Assembly: GCF_001746915.1 (NCBI RefSeq) | Contig: NZ_MJGC01000059.1 | Location: 1 to 64,000 of the forward strand | Reading direction: 5' to 3' | Source of the DNA: Desertifilum tharense IPPAS B-1220 | GTDB taxonomy: Bacteria; Cyanobacteriota; Cyanobacteriia; Cyanobacteriales; Desertifilaceae | DNA: 64,000 nucleotides | Shown: one piece after another, positions 8,766 to 16,121 of the stretch | How positions within the stretch are numbered: the first letter of the stretch is position 1 | Layout of the letters: each line of letters begins with the position of its first letter | Position numbers and translations under genes: made by a program | The notes under the pieces: model-generated | What the model was told of the DNA's origin: nothing | Databases searched by the model: none | The model's input: only the letters and a program-made list of their open reading frames with translations

Positions 8766-11006
8766 TTACGACTCGGACTGATTTTGGCTATGGCATCCCG
8801 AATCATTCGGATGTGGCAGCCTCGCGCGATCGCAATCCGAGGCATTAGGAAGATTGTGCCAGAATTCGTAGCGATTTTTCCCTAAATCTTTAGCTCGGTA
8901 CATGGCCGTATCAGCACATTTAATTAAATTCTCTATCTTCTCGGCATCCACCGGATAGAGACTAATTCCGATGCTCGTCGTCACTGATAGGGTTTGACCG
9001 TTAATCGAAAAACTTTGCATCAAGGTGGATAAAATCTTGTCAGCCACCCTTGCTGCATCCGCAATTGTGGGAATTTTAGGCAAAATCACCGTAAATTCAT
9101 CGCCGCCAAACCGAGCCACGGTATCGCTACTCCGCAAGCATCCCGTTAAGCGCAGCGCCACCGCCTTTAAGAGCATATCGCCGCCATCGTGACCCAGCGT
9201 ATCATTGATATCCTTAAAGCCATCCAAGTCTAGAAATAAAATCGCAATCCAATGATGGTTTGCTTCCGCCTCGGCGATCGCCTGCGTTAAGTTCTCTTCA
9301 AACAGCTTGCGATTGGCCAGTCTCGTCAAATTGTCGTGGTAGGCTAAATAGCGCATTTGGTTCTGGGAAACCTTTAACTCCTCATTCGAGAGCTTCAACT
9401 CTTCTTCCCTGCGCTTGCGCTGCGTAATATCGCGCATTACCCCAACCAAAAACAAGTTTCCGGCGGCATCTTGGTGGAGCGATCGCTTTGTAGCAATTAA
9501 ATGCGTCACCCCCCGCGCATCAGTCAGCGACTCTTCGCTTTCTTGCGACTCGTGGGTGAAAAAGGTCTCCTCATCGTGTTGGCGAAAAGCCTCAGCCTCT
9601 CGCCGAGAAAAGACATCGCGATCCGATTTCTCCAGCAAAGCTTCGAGGGGATAGCCAATCAAGTTACAGTAAGCTTGGTTGAGAACAACCCAGCGATGGT
9701 TTTTATCCTTGACGAAGACCGGATCGGGAATCGAATCGATTACCTTATGTAAAAACTCTTTGGAACGGTTTAACTCTTCCTTTTGGTGAGCCAAATAACT
9801 GATGATGAAGATGGCCGATCCGCTCAAGGCGATCGCGGGTGGCACAAAAGGCAGCCACCACCCCACCAAAAAGGCAGCATAGCACGCGCCCGTTAACCCC
9901 AAAAGAGCGGTAAATAAGTGCAACCCCAAACGCTGCGGCGAACTAATCGACCAACTAAAACTCGCGCCCAAATACGCCCAAACCAATATCCACAGCCATT
10001 CCCAGGGATTGGGGAGCGTTTGCAAAATGGGGCGTTCGTACAGAGCAACATCCAGAATTTGGCTAATAAAGTTAGCCTGTAGTTCTACCCCAGGTACCGC
10101 TTTTTTAGAGACGATTAGCCCATTACTATAGGGAGTGCGAAAAAAGTCGCGCAAGCGAGTGGCCACCGAACCGATCAGCACAATGCGATCGCGCAATAAC
10201 TCAGCCTCAACCTTCCCCTCAATCACATCTATCATGGAAACGCGGGTATAGGTTTCCGCCGGCCCGCGAAAATCCGCTAAGATTTGATAGCCTTTATCAT
10301 CAACGCGCACGTAACCCCCATCATTGGAGCGGAAGGGACGAAAAACGCCCTCACCTAATTGCAGATACTGGGAATTGCTCTGAGCAGGCATTGGGGTTAT
10401 GCCATAGTGCTGAAGATACAGAAAAGCGATCTTGAGAGCAAAGCTGGTGTGGGCTTTACCATCAACATGCATATAAAGGGTATTGCGCCGAACCGTACCG
10501 TCTGGATCGGTGACAACGTTATTAAAACCCACGCGACGATCTTTAACCAGGCTTTGGGGTGCAGGCACTCCAGACCAATACGTATCCGCTAGCCACTCAA
10601 TGCCAATCAGATTGGGTAAGCTTCCCATCACTTCCTGAAGCTCGGCATGACCTGGTTCAATGGGCAAGTCGCGGTAGATATCTAAGCCAATTACCTTCGG
10701 TTGATAGCTGGCAATGGCTGTCAGCAGGTCTGCCATTACGGCGTCAGGAATGGGCCAGGTGCCGATGGTTTGCAAGTCGGCTTCATCAATGCCCACAATA
10801 ACGATACGTTCGTCCTGCGGTGGCGTGGGGCGAAGGGTGTAGAACTGATCGAGGGCTGTCCATTCACTGGCCTGAAGTAGCCCCATAAAGCGGAGCAAGA
10901 TCGTTAAGCCCGTAATTCCAAAGGAGGTGAAGAAAACGCGTCGTTCTTCACCCCCCTGATGTTTCAAACTAGCCCAAAAGCGCTTGGCTTTTTTGCCTAG
11001 CTTCAT
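8766..11006 (-). CDS. CHASE2-PAS-GGDEF diguanylate cyclase
   Basis: A 746-residue membrane sensor. After a first membrane segment (about residues 26-45), a CHASE2 extracytoplasmic sensor domain spans about 50-330, followed by three membrane helices (about 340-405). A PAS domain is at about 415-540 (VIDSIPDPVFVKDKNHRWV). The GGDEF domain is at about 555-715 with an intact RFGGDEF active site. RSSD stands five residues before GGDEF, the RxxD product-inhibition site, so the enzyme should make cyclic di-GMP and be feedback-inhibited. No EAL domain is present. The gene stands alone on the minus strand. Confidence 0.94.
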   Translation of the reverse strand: MKLGKKAKRFWASLKHQGGEERRVFFTSFGITGLTILLRFMGLLQASEWTALDQFYTLRPTPPQDERIVIVGIDEADLQTIGTWPIPDAVMADLLTAIASYQPKVIGLDIYRDLPIEPGHAELQEVMGSLPNLIGIEWLADTYWSGVPAPQSLVKDRRVGFNNVVTDPDGTVRRNTLYMHVDGKAHTSFALKIAFLYLQHYGITPMPAQSNSQYLQLGEGVFRPFRSNDGGYVRVDDKGYQILADFRGPAETYTRVSMIDVIEGKVEAELLRDRIVLIGSVATRLRDFFRTPYSNGLIVSKKAVPGVELQANFISQILDVALYERPILQTLPNPWEWLWILVWAYLGASFSWSISSPQRLGLHLFTALLGLTGACYAAFLVGWWLPFVPPAIALSGSAIFIISYLAHQKEELNRSKEFLHKVIDSIPDPVFVKDKNHRWVVLNQAYCNLIGYPLEALLEKSDRDVFSRREAEAFRQHDEETFFTHESQESEESLTDARGVTHLIATKRSLHQDAAGNLFLVGVMRDITQRKRREEELKLSNEELKVSQNQMRYLAYHDNLTRLANRKLFEENLTQAIAEAEANHHWIAILFLDLDGFKDINDTLGHDGGDMLLKAVALRLTGCLRSSDTVARFGGDEFTVILPKIPTIADAARVADKILSTLMQSFSINGQTLSVTTSIGISLYPVDAEKIENLIKCADTAMYRAKDLGKNRYEFWHNLPNASDCDRARLPHPNDSGCHSQNQSES

Positions 11007-11168
11007 ATTGGTTTAGACAAAACTGGAATGATTCAATCGTAAACTGATTTTTGGAGATTGCGAGAGACCCTGGAAAGCGTTGCAACTTGAGCGCAACTTT
11101 GAAGTTTCAGTATAACCAGCTTTTCTGCTAACTGGCACCTTCAACGCTTGAGAAATCCACTTCCTCAC

Positions 11169-11372
11169 TTAACGGGTGACGCTGGTCGAGGGGCGCAGGG
11201 CGACCGGAACTTCTGACTCAATTTGCACCTGAACGATAGTCGGCTGTTGAGGTCCAGTCTGGGAAAACTGTATGGGTTTGGATTTGTGTTGACCGGCAAT
11301 GAGAGCGACAGCCACGGTGAAAGCGATCGCGTGGAGAGCCGTAGAACTTTTAACCGGAAGTAAGCGAGCCAT
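11169..11372 (-). CDS. Small protein with N-terminal hydrophobic segment, unknown
   Basis: A 67-residue protein. Residues 12-28 are hydrophobic (signal peptide or single anchor), followed by a polar, Gln/Pro-rich C-terminal part. No family recognised. The case for a real gene is its upstream region: a -10-like TATAGA (11395-11400), an 8-bp inverted repeat abutting the ATG, and a perfect CRP-type operator at 11455-11470. It lies downstream of the VKOR gene on the same strand but probably has its own promoter. Confidence 0.5.
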   Translation of the reverse strand: MARLLPVKSSTALHAIAFTVAVALIAGQHKSKPIQFSQTGPQQPTIVQVQIESEVPVALRPSTSVTR

Positions 11373-11407
11373 AACAGTTCCCCGTCACACAGAGTCTATA
11401 ACTGTTA
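11372..11407. promoter_or_regulatory. Inverted repeat at the start codon of the 67-residue gene
   Basis: TAACAGTT (11372-11379) and AACTGTTA (11400-11407) are perfect 8-bp inverted arms with a 20-bp spacer. They overlap the ATG and the putative -10 TATAGA. It may be an operator or a hairpin that covers the translation start. Confidence 0.45.
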
Positions 11408-11441
11408 TCGCATTGCGGTCTTCCCCCAAGCTGTGATATGA

Positions 11442-11455
11442 AAAAGTTAACTTTT
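11442..11455. promoter_or_regulatory. 14-bp perfect palindrome
   Basis: AAAAGTTAACTTTT reads the same on both strands. It directly abuts the CRP-type site at 11455-11470, upstream of the small gene ending at 11169. Confidence 0.45.
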
Positions 11456-11470
11456 GTGATTCGAGTCACA
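11455..11470. promoter_or_regulatory. Perfect CRP-type operator TGTGA-N6-TCACA
   Basis: TGTGATTCGAGTCACA matches the full bacterial CRP consensus with no mismatch; cyanobacterial SyCRP1 is known to bind this type of site. Its centre lies about 75 bases upstream of the estimated start of transcription for the minus-strand gene at 11169-11372, a distance roughly compatible with class I activation. An adenylate cyclase and a Crp-family regulator are encoded in the same window. Confidence 0.65.
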
Positions 11471-11518
11471 CCAGGGGTTGATTTCACATCCACCTCAAGG
11501 GGGAATTCTGCTCTGTAC

Positions 11519-12436
11519 CTAGCGCAGGAAGTTGCGCGGCCCTTGGTAGCCCGATAGTTGCGCGAGCGACTCTAGGCTCTGAACGCCGGGATACATCTGT
11601 CCGCGAATTTCCCAGGTAGGGAAGCCGGTAATGCCTTGAGAACGACAGAGTTCCATTTGGGAGTTTTGACCGTCAGCCGCACATTCAACATAATTAATCA
11701 GTTGAGCGGCTTCTCTGCCAAACAGTTCTTTTTGGTCGTGGCAGTGGGGACACCAATAGGCCCCGAATTCTCGCGCCCCAATTTCGCTGAGGTGGCGTGC
11801 TAGGGCAATTTCTGCCTCGCCTGAAACGGTGGTGACGGGTGGAGGCGTTCTTGCATCTTGCTGTTGAGCTACGGGCGGTTGGTTAACGTTGGCATATAAA
11901 CCTAATGCACCCAATAGAACCACCATCCCCACAATAATTCCGGTAAACAACAACTGGCCGACATCTTCCCAGGCATGACCCACAATTGTGAGGACAAACA
12001 GCGCTAGGGAGAAAATTGCGGAAGCAACGCAGTACGGGCAAAAGGCCTGAACAACCGCTGCCATAATGTACATCAGATAGGCGCTACCCACGAGCATGGC
12101 GGTTGCGCCAATAAACAGGAGAAACCAAGTTGATTTTTCGAGTTGCGATCGCCGTTCTTTCTGAGTTTCGGCATTGACGAGCAAAGGGGCGATCGCCAAC
12201 AGCCCCATTGTCAAGTAACCTAAAAAGCCAAATAAGGTTAAGGGAATCCCCAAAACCATTGCGTAGGGGCTGGTGAGGACCAGTTCGCAGCCAGTAGTGG
12301 GACAGACTGCTGATGCATTGCCCGTCAGTTCTGCAACGGTGAGAAACGCTGTTTCTAGGGCACCTAATGTTGCGATCGCCGCTAGAGCGGGACGCGACCA
12401 ACGATGAATCCAGGGAGTAGAACGCCGACGCCTCAT
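11519..12436 (-). CDS. Vitamin K epoxide reductase (VKOR)-thioredoxin fusion, disulfide-forming enzyme
   Basis: A 305-residue membrane protein. Residues 15-195 hold the VKOR domain with its loop cysteine pair (CPTTGCELV, about 44-50) and the quinone-site pair in FCPYCVAS. A thioredoxin-like domain follows (about 208-305) with the redox motif YWCPHCHDQK and the cis-Pro in GFPTWEI. In cyanobacteria this fusion forms disulfides in exported or lumenal proteins and passes electrons to quinone. All key cysteines are present. It lies 81 bp downstream of a gene encoding a close copy of its thioredoxin domain. Confidence 0.95.
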   Translation of the reverse strand: MRRRRSTPWIHRWSRPALAAIATLGALETAFLTVAELTGNASAVCPTTGCELVLTSPYAMVLGIPLTLFGFLGYLTMGLLAIAPLLVNAETQKERRSQLEKSTWFLLFIGATAMLVGSAYLMYIMAAVVQAFCPYCVASAIFSLALFVLTIVGHAWEDVGQLLFTGIIVGMVVLLGALGLYANVNQPPVAQQQDARTPPPVTTVSGEAEIALARHLSEIGAREFGAYWCPHCHDQKELFGREAAQLINYVECAADGQNSQMELCRSQGITGFPTWEIRGQMYPGVQSLESLAQLSGYQGPRNFLR

Positions 12437-12517
12437 AATACCTTGCTCAAATCATTCAGTTTGCAATTGCTTCCAGTTCAGACCTATTGTACTAAAAGGT
12501 CTAGGGTTGCTCGTTTG

Positions 12518-13000
12518 TTAAAAATTGCGCGACCCTCTATAGCCAGATAAGGTGGCTAGCTTTTCTAACGATTGAGTGCCTAAATACAGTTCGCCATTAA
12601 TGATCCATGTGGGAAAGGCGCGGATGTTTGCTGCTTGACACAAGGCGGGTTGAGGGTTTTCTCCTTGGGCGTCGCATTCAATGTAAGGCAACTGACGAGC
12701 CGCTTCGCGACCAAAGAGCCTCTTTTGATTGGTGCAGTGAGGGCACCAGTAAGCCCCATACATTTTCGCACCACTTTGGGCGAGATGTTCCGCCAGAGCA
12801 ATTTGAGCGGGGTTGGAGGGGTTGGCAATGAGATCGTCAACTCGGTTAGAAGATTGGGCTTGGGCGACGGGAAATCGCGCGCCGATCGCAACGCCTACGG
12901 TTACAGCTAGGGCGATCGCGCCAAGACTCAACGGGACAATCAATTGGCGGGTTGCCCGCCCCTTGCTCCGGGATGAAGCTTGTTGCTCTTGCATGGCCAA
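12518..13000 (-). CDS. Membrane-anchored thioredoxin-like protein, paralogue of the VKOR-linked Trx domain
   Basis: A 160-residue protein with a cytoplasmic basic start, one membrane anchor (about residues 20-45) and a thioredoxin-like domain (about 65-160). Its redox site YWCPHCTNQKRLFGREAA and tail TQSLEKLATLSGYRGSRNF closely match the C-terminal domain of the neighbouring VKOR fusion, which suggests domain duplication. The cis-Pro motif AFPTWII is present. It should act as an extracytoplasmic thiol oxidoreductase, perhaps a partner or substrate of VKOR. ATG start at 13000. Confidence 0.85.
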   Translation of the reverse strand: MAMQEQQASSRSKGRATRQLIVPLSLGAIALAVTVGVAIGARFPVAQAQSSNRVDDLIANPSNPAQIALAEHLAQSGAKMYGAYWCPHCTNQKRLFGREAARQLPYIECDAQGENPQPALCQAANIRAFPTWIINGELYLGTQSLEKLATLSGYRGSRNF

Positions 13001-13088
13001 TTCCTCAACGTGAGTGCAGGGTACCTGATGGGTTGACGCTTCTGGGTTAGAAGTGTTGCCATCTGTTGTTGATTGTATCGAATCGCTT

Positions 13089-13943
13089 TCACTCCGAATA
13101 AGACGGAATTGGCACGCTAGAGGCGGGGGCTGTATTTTTGGCAGTAACTCCGCGACGCATGGCTTCTACAAAACGACTCACCCGAATGGGGTCGATGGGT
13201 TGGTCAATGCGTCCGTGCCGTTTGAGGGAACTTGATACAATGGCACCATCGGCGGCGGAAATCAGGGTGGAAATATTTTCCCAGTTGGCACCGCTGCCAA
13301 TAAAAACTGGCGTGCCTTTAGCAGCGGCGCTGGCGAGTTCGAGGTCTTCGAGGCTGGGCGGGCTGCCCGTTGCCCAACCGCTGAGAATCACGCCATCGGC
13401 TAACCCGCGCTCAATGGTTTCTTGAACGGCGGTGGTTAAATTTGGCGATCCCAAGGGTCGGGCGTGCTTCACCAGGACATCAGCCAAAATCTTAACGTTG
13501 CTATCGAGTTCGCGGCGATAGCGCATCAGTTCGCGGGCGGGCCCTTCTATTAGCCCCTGATCGGTCGCCATTACGCCCGTGAGGACGTTGACGCGCACAA
13601 AAGCGGCCCCCGTACAACTGGCGATCGCCAAAGCGCTGTGGGCGTCATTTCGCAAGACATTGACCCCAATCGGCAGCGTCACTAGGTTCATAATGCGATC
13701 GACAATTAAGGTCATCGCACTCACAACTGCTGGATCGACCCTCTCTTTCGCAAAGGGCGCATCGAAAAAGTTTTCTACAATAATCCCGTGAACGCCACCA
13801 GACGCTAAAGCAGTGGCTTCTTGCTCGGCTCTGGCGATCGCACTTTTCAGGTTTCCTCCCCAACGCGCCGAGGTGGGGAGAGGTTGTAAATGAACGACAC
13901 CGATGATGGGATTCGGCGTTTTAAATATCTGATTTAAGTCCAC
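13089..13943 (-). CDS. btpA: BtpA/SgcQ-family protein, photosystem I biogenesis
   Basis: A 284-residue TIM-barrel-type protein of the BtpA family, recognised by PIIGVVHLQPLPTSARWGG at the N-terminus, GGVHGIIVENFFDAPF, and VFIGSGANWENI near the C-terminus. In Synechocystis BtpA is an extrinsic thylakoid protein needed to accumulate the photosystem I core proteins PsaA/PsaB; the biochemical activity is unknown. The Pro/Ser-rich tail is unremarkable. It is the first gene of a minus-strand run followed by the thioredoxin-like and VKOR genes. Confidence 0.93.
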   Translation of the reverse strand: MDLNQIFKTPNPIIGVVHLQPLPTSARWGGNLKSAIARAEQEATALASGGVHGIIVENFFDAPFAKERVDPAVVSAMTLIVDRIMNLVTLPIGVNVLRNDAHSALAIASCTGAAFVRVNVLTGVMATDQGLIEGPARELMRYRRELDSNVKILADVLVKHARPLGSPNLTTAVQETIERGLADGVILSGWATGSPPSLEDLELASAAAKGTPVFIGSGANWENISTLISAADGAIVSSSLKRHGRIDQPIDPIRVSRFVEAMRRGVTAKNTAPASSVPIPSYSE

Positions 13944-14360
13944 TGATTTACCGTTCGGACTCGCTGACCAAAAAACGAAGGAAAAAGGTACTGAACAGTT
14001 CCAAGCATTCCATAAGGCAAACTCGCTTACCCGTCCCAGGACCCAGGTAAACTGGGCGTACAGCTCTCTGCTTTCATCGAACCTCCCAGTTGGGAAATGA
14101 ACCTCCTTGGAATGTGCTGTTTCACGTTTTAGTTGACCTTTTTACAACAAGCAGCATCGGACTTTTTCGATTCAACAAATTCAAAGAATTTCTCGATCTC
14201 GAAGGGATACGACTAGCTCAATTGTACACGATGCGGCGATCGAATCCGACGAGAATCTAACTAAAGATTCCTAGACTCTGGGCAAGCCCCCCGGTAGAAT
14301 TGGGGCAGTTTCAGCCCATCCGATCTCCAACTGTGGGGATCGCTGTTTGCGAGAAATCCC
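13944..14360. other. 417-bp divergent intergenic region between btpA and the sucrose-phosphatase gene
   Basis: No gene is seen. A stable short hairpin, CCCAG/CTGGG with a 5-base loop, lies near 14047-14065. On the minus strand GGAGGTTC occurs twice about 20 bases apart (around 14080-14115). This could be a long btpA leader or hold a small RNA, but I cannot assign it to a known family. Confidence 0.4.
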
Positions 14361-15110
14361 GTGAAATTCCTATTTGTGACTGATTTGGACAATACCCTCG
14401 TTGGGGATGATGCGGCTTTAGCCTTCCTCAACGACCGACTGTCAAGTTACCGCCAAGAGTATGGTACAAAGATCGTTTATTCAACTGGGCGATCGCTGGT
14501 CTCTTACAAGCACCTACGATCGAAAAAACACTTGCTCGATCCCGATGCCCTCGTCACGGCGGTTGGGACTGAAGTTTATCTCAATCCCCAGGATGAAACC
14601 CCCGATTCTCAATGGTCGCAACAACTTTCGCCGGGATGGAATCGCGAGTTAGTCCTAGAAACAGCAGGCAAGTTTGCAGACTTGTTAGCTCAACCCGACT
14701 CGGAGCAACGACCCTTTAAGGTGAGCTATTTTTTAAGCGAAACTGTCGCTCCTGAAGTCCTGCCCCGACTGGAAGACAAGCTCAAAGAGCAAGACCTCAA
14801 CTTTAAGCTAGTCTACAGCGGTGGTAAGGATTTGGATATCCTACCGGAAAAAGGCGATAAGGGGCTAGCGATGCAGTTTCTCCGGCAAAAATGGCAGATT
14901 CCCCCGGAAAAAACCGTAGTCTGCGGCGACTCTGGGAATGATATTGCCTTGTTTAGCGTCGGTACAGAACGCGGCATCATTGTTGGAAATGCCCTTCCTG
15001 AATTGCGCCAATGGCATGAAGCCAATGAAACGGATTATCGCTATTTAGCTCAAAAAGCCTGTGCTGCCGGAATTTGGGAAGGTTTGCAATACTTCGGCTT
15101 TATCCAATAG
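14361..15110 (+). CDS. Sucrose-phosphate phosphatase-like HAD hydrolase
   Basis: A 249-residue protein with the HAD catalytic motif FVTDLDNTLVGDD at residues 4-16, the Thr/Ser motif YSTGRS at about 40, and the late motif VVCGDSGNDIALF at about 191-203. The whole sequence fits the sucrose-6-phosphate phosphatase family, which removes phosphate in the last step of sucrose synthesis in cyanobacteria. ATG start. No sucrose-phosphate synthase is adjacent. Other sugar phosphatases of the Cof subfamily share these motifs, but the tail fits SPP better. Confidence 0.88.
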   Translation: MKFLFVTDLDNTLVGDDAALAFLNDRLSSYRQEYGTKIVYSTGRSLVSYKHLRSKKHLLDPDALVTAVGTEVYLNPQDETPDSQWSQQLSPGWNRELVLETAGKFADLLAQPDSEQRPFKVSYFLSETVAPEVLPRLEDKLKEQDLNFKLVYSGGKDLDILPEKGDKGLAMQFLRQKWQIPPEKTVVCGDSGNDIALFSVGTERGIIVGNALPELRQWHEANETDYRYLAQKACAAGIWEGLQYFGFIQ

Positions 15111-15225
15111 GGATCTTCACCCAGACTTTGATTGAAGCGTTTCTCGATCGGGGAAGCGCTTTTTGCGTGTCATGGAGTAGGATTGGAGCTGATTGACGAT
15201 GCTGTCGTCGGTTGGATTAGCGTTA

Positions 15226-15290
15226 GCGAAACCCAACAGCAGCCAGGGTTGTGTTGGGTTTTGTACTTCAACTCAACCTACGCAACGATC
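15226..15290. repeat. Dispersed palindromic repeat, copy 1
   Basis: A 31-base imperfect palindrome (15230-15260) with arms AACCCAACAGCAGCC and its near-complement ending GTGTTGGGTT, preceded by GCG and followed by TTGTACTTCAACTCAACC. Copies lie at 21978-22032 and 46741-46795. The 46 kb copy has exactly the reverse complement of this 31-base core between the same kind of flanks. Confidence 0.85.
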
Positions 15291-15338
15291 TCGATTGTCA
15301 GTCAACCAGGGATTGGAGTCTTGCGCCATTATGTTTCT

Positions 15339-15965
15339 ATGATTAGCTATCTCAAAGGTACTGTTGCAGAAATTCAGCAAAATAAGGGCAATCGGGTTGT
15401 CTTGCTGCTAGAAGTCAATCAGATGGGTTATGAACTGCAAATTTCTAAGCGTTTGGCGCAGCAACTTTCTGAAGCAGCAGCGGAGATGGTGCAAGTCTAC
15501 ACCCACTATCAGATCCGCGAAGACCAACCGATCTTATATGGGTTTGCCTCTTCTGCCGAACGAGATTTATTTCGCCAACTGGTTAGCGTCAATGGGATTG
15601 GCTCGCAGTTAGCGATCGCGCTTTTAGATACGCTAGGCTTACAAGACCTTGTTCAGGCCATTGTCACCGGGAACGTCAAGCAATTGGTCAGAACCCCAGG
15701 AGTCGGGAGTAAAACCGCAGAACGAATTGCCTTAGAATTGCGGACTAAGCTGGCTCAATGGCGGATGCAAACCGGGGTTTCTATTCCCACAACCGTGTCG
15801 CTGTCTCCCACTCTCCTAGAAGATGTAGAAATGACCTTGTTGGCGCTAGGGTATACCAGCCAAGAAATTACCCAAACCTTACAATCTCTCAGCCAGGAAC
15901 CGGAGTTATCGGGCAATCAGGATGCTGAGGATTGGATTAGAAGCGCGATCGCTCATTTAAGCTAG
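15339..15965 (+). CDS. ruvA: Holliday junction branch migration protein RuvA
   Basis: A 208-residue protein starting MISYLKGTV, the canonical RuvA N-terminus. The OB fold is at residues 1-65, tandem helix-hairpin-helix motifs at about 70-140 (LVSVNGIGSQLAIALL and RTPGVGSKTAERIALEL), and the C-terminal RuvB-contacting domain at 155-208. RuvA binds four-way junctions and loads the RuvB motor. The frame stays open upstream to 15132, but that part runs through a dispersed repeat and is not conserved RuvA, so ATG 15339 is the start. Confidence 0.96.
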   Translation: MISYLKGTVAEIQQNKGNRVVLLLEVNQMGYELQISKRLAQQLSEAAAEMVQVYTHYQIREDQPILYGFASSAERDLFRQLVSVNGIGSQLAIALLDTLGLQDLVQAIVTGNVKQLVRTPGVGSKTAERIALELRTKLAQWRMQTGVSIPTTVSLSPTLLEDVEMTLLALGYTSQEITQTLQSLSQEPELSGNQDAEDWIRSAIAHLS

Positions 15966-16121
15966 AAAACGAGTATTCTCCACGCCTCAAACTTCCTGCA
16001 CAGGATAGAGCTATTCCTGGTGTTTAGGGGTACCTAAAACTTATTTCTTCAGAATGATGTGCCTTTCTGGGAGTGCCAACGACAATACAGATATTCACTC
16101 GTTAAGTTTTCAGCGCTCGCT

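Noticed and set aside
14030..14145. tRNA or Yfr-type RNA in the btpA upstream region
   Set aside because: GGTTCGATG resembles a T-loop, but no cloverleaf or acceptor stem can be built, and no known Yfr motif was recognised.
15132..15338. 69-codon N-terminal extension of ruvA
   Set aside because: It is encoded partly by a dispersed palindromic repeat; canonical RuvA starts at MISYLKG (15339).
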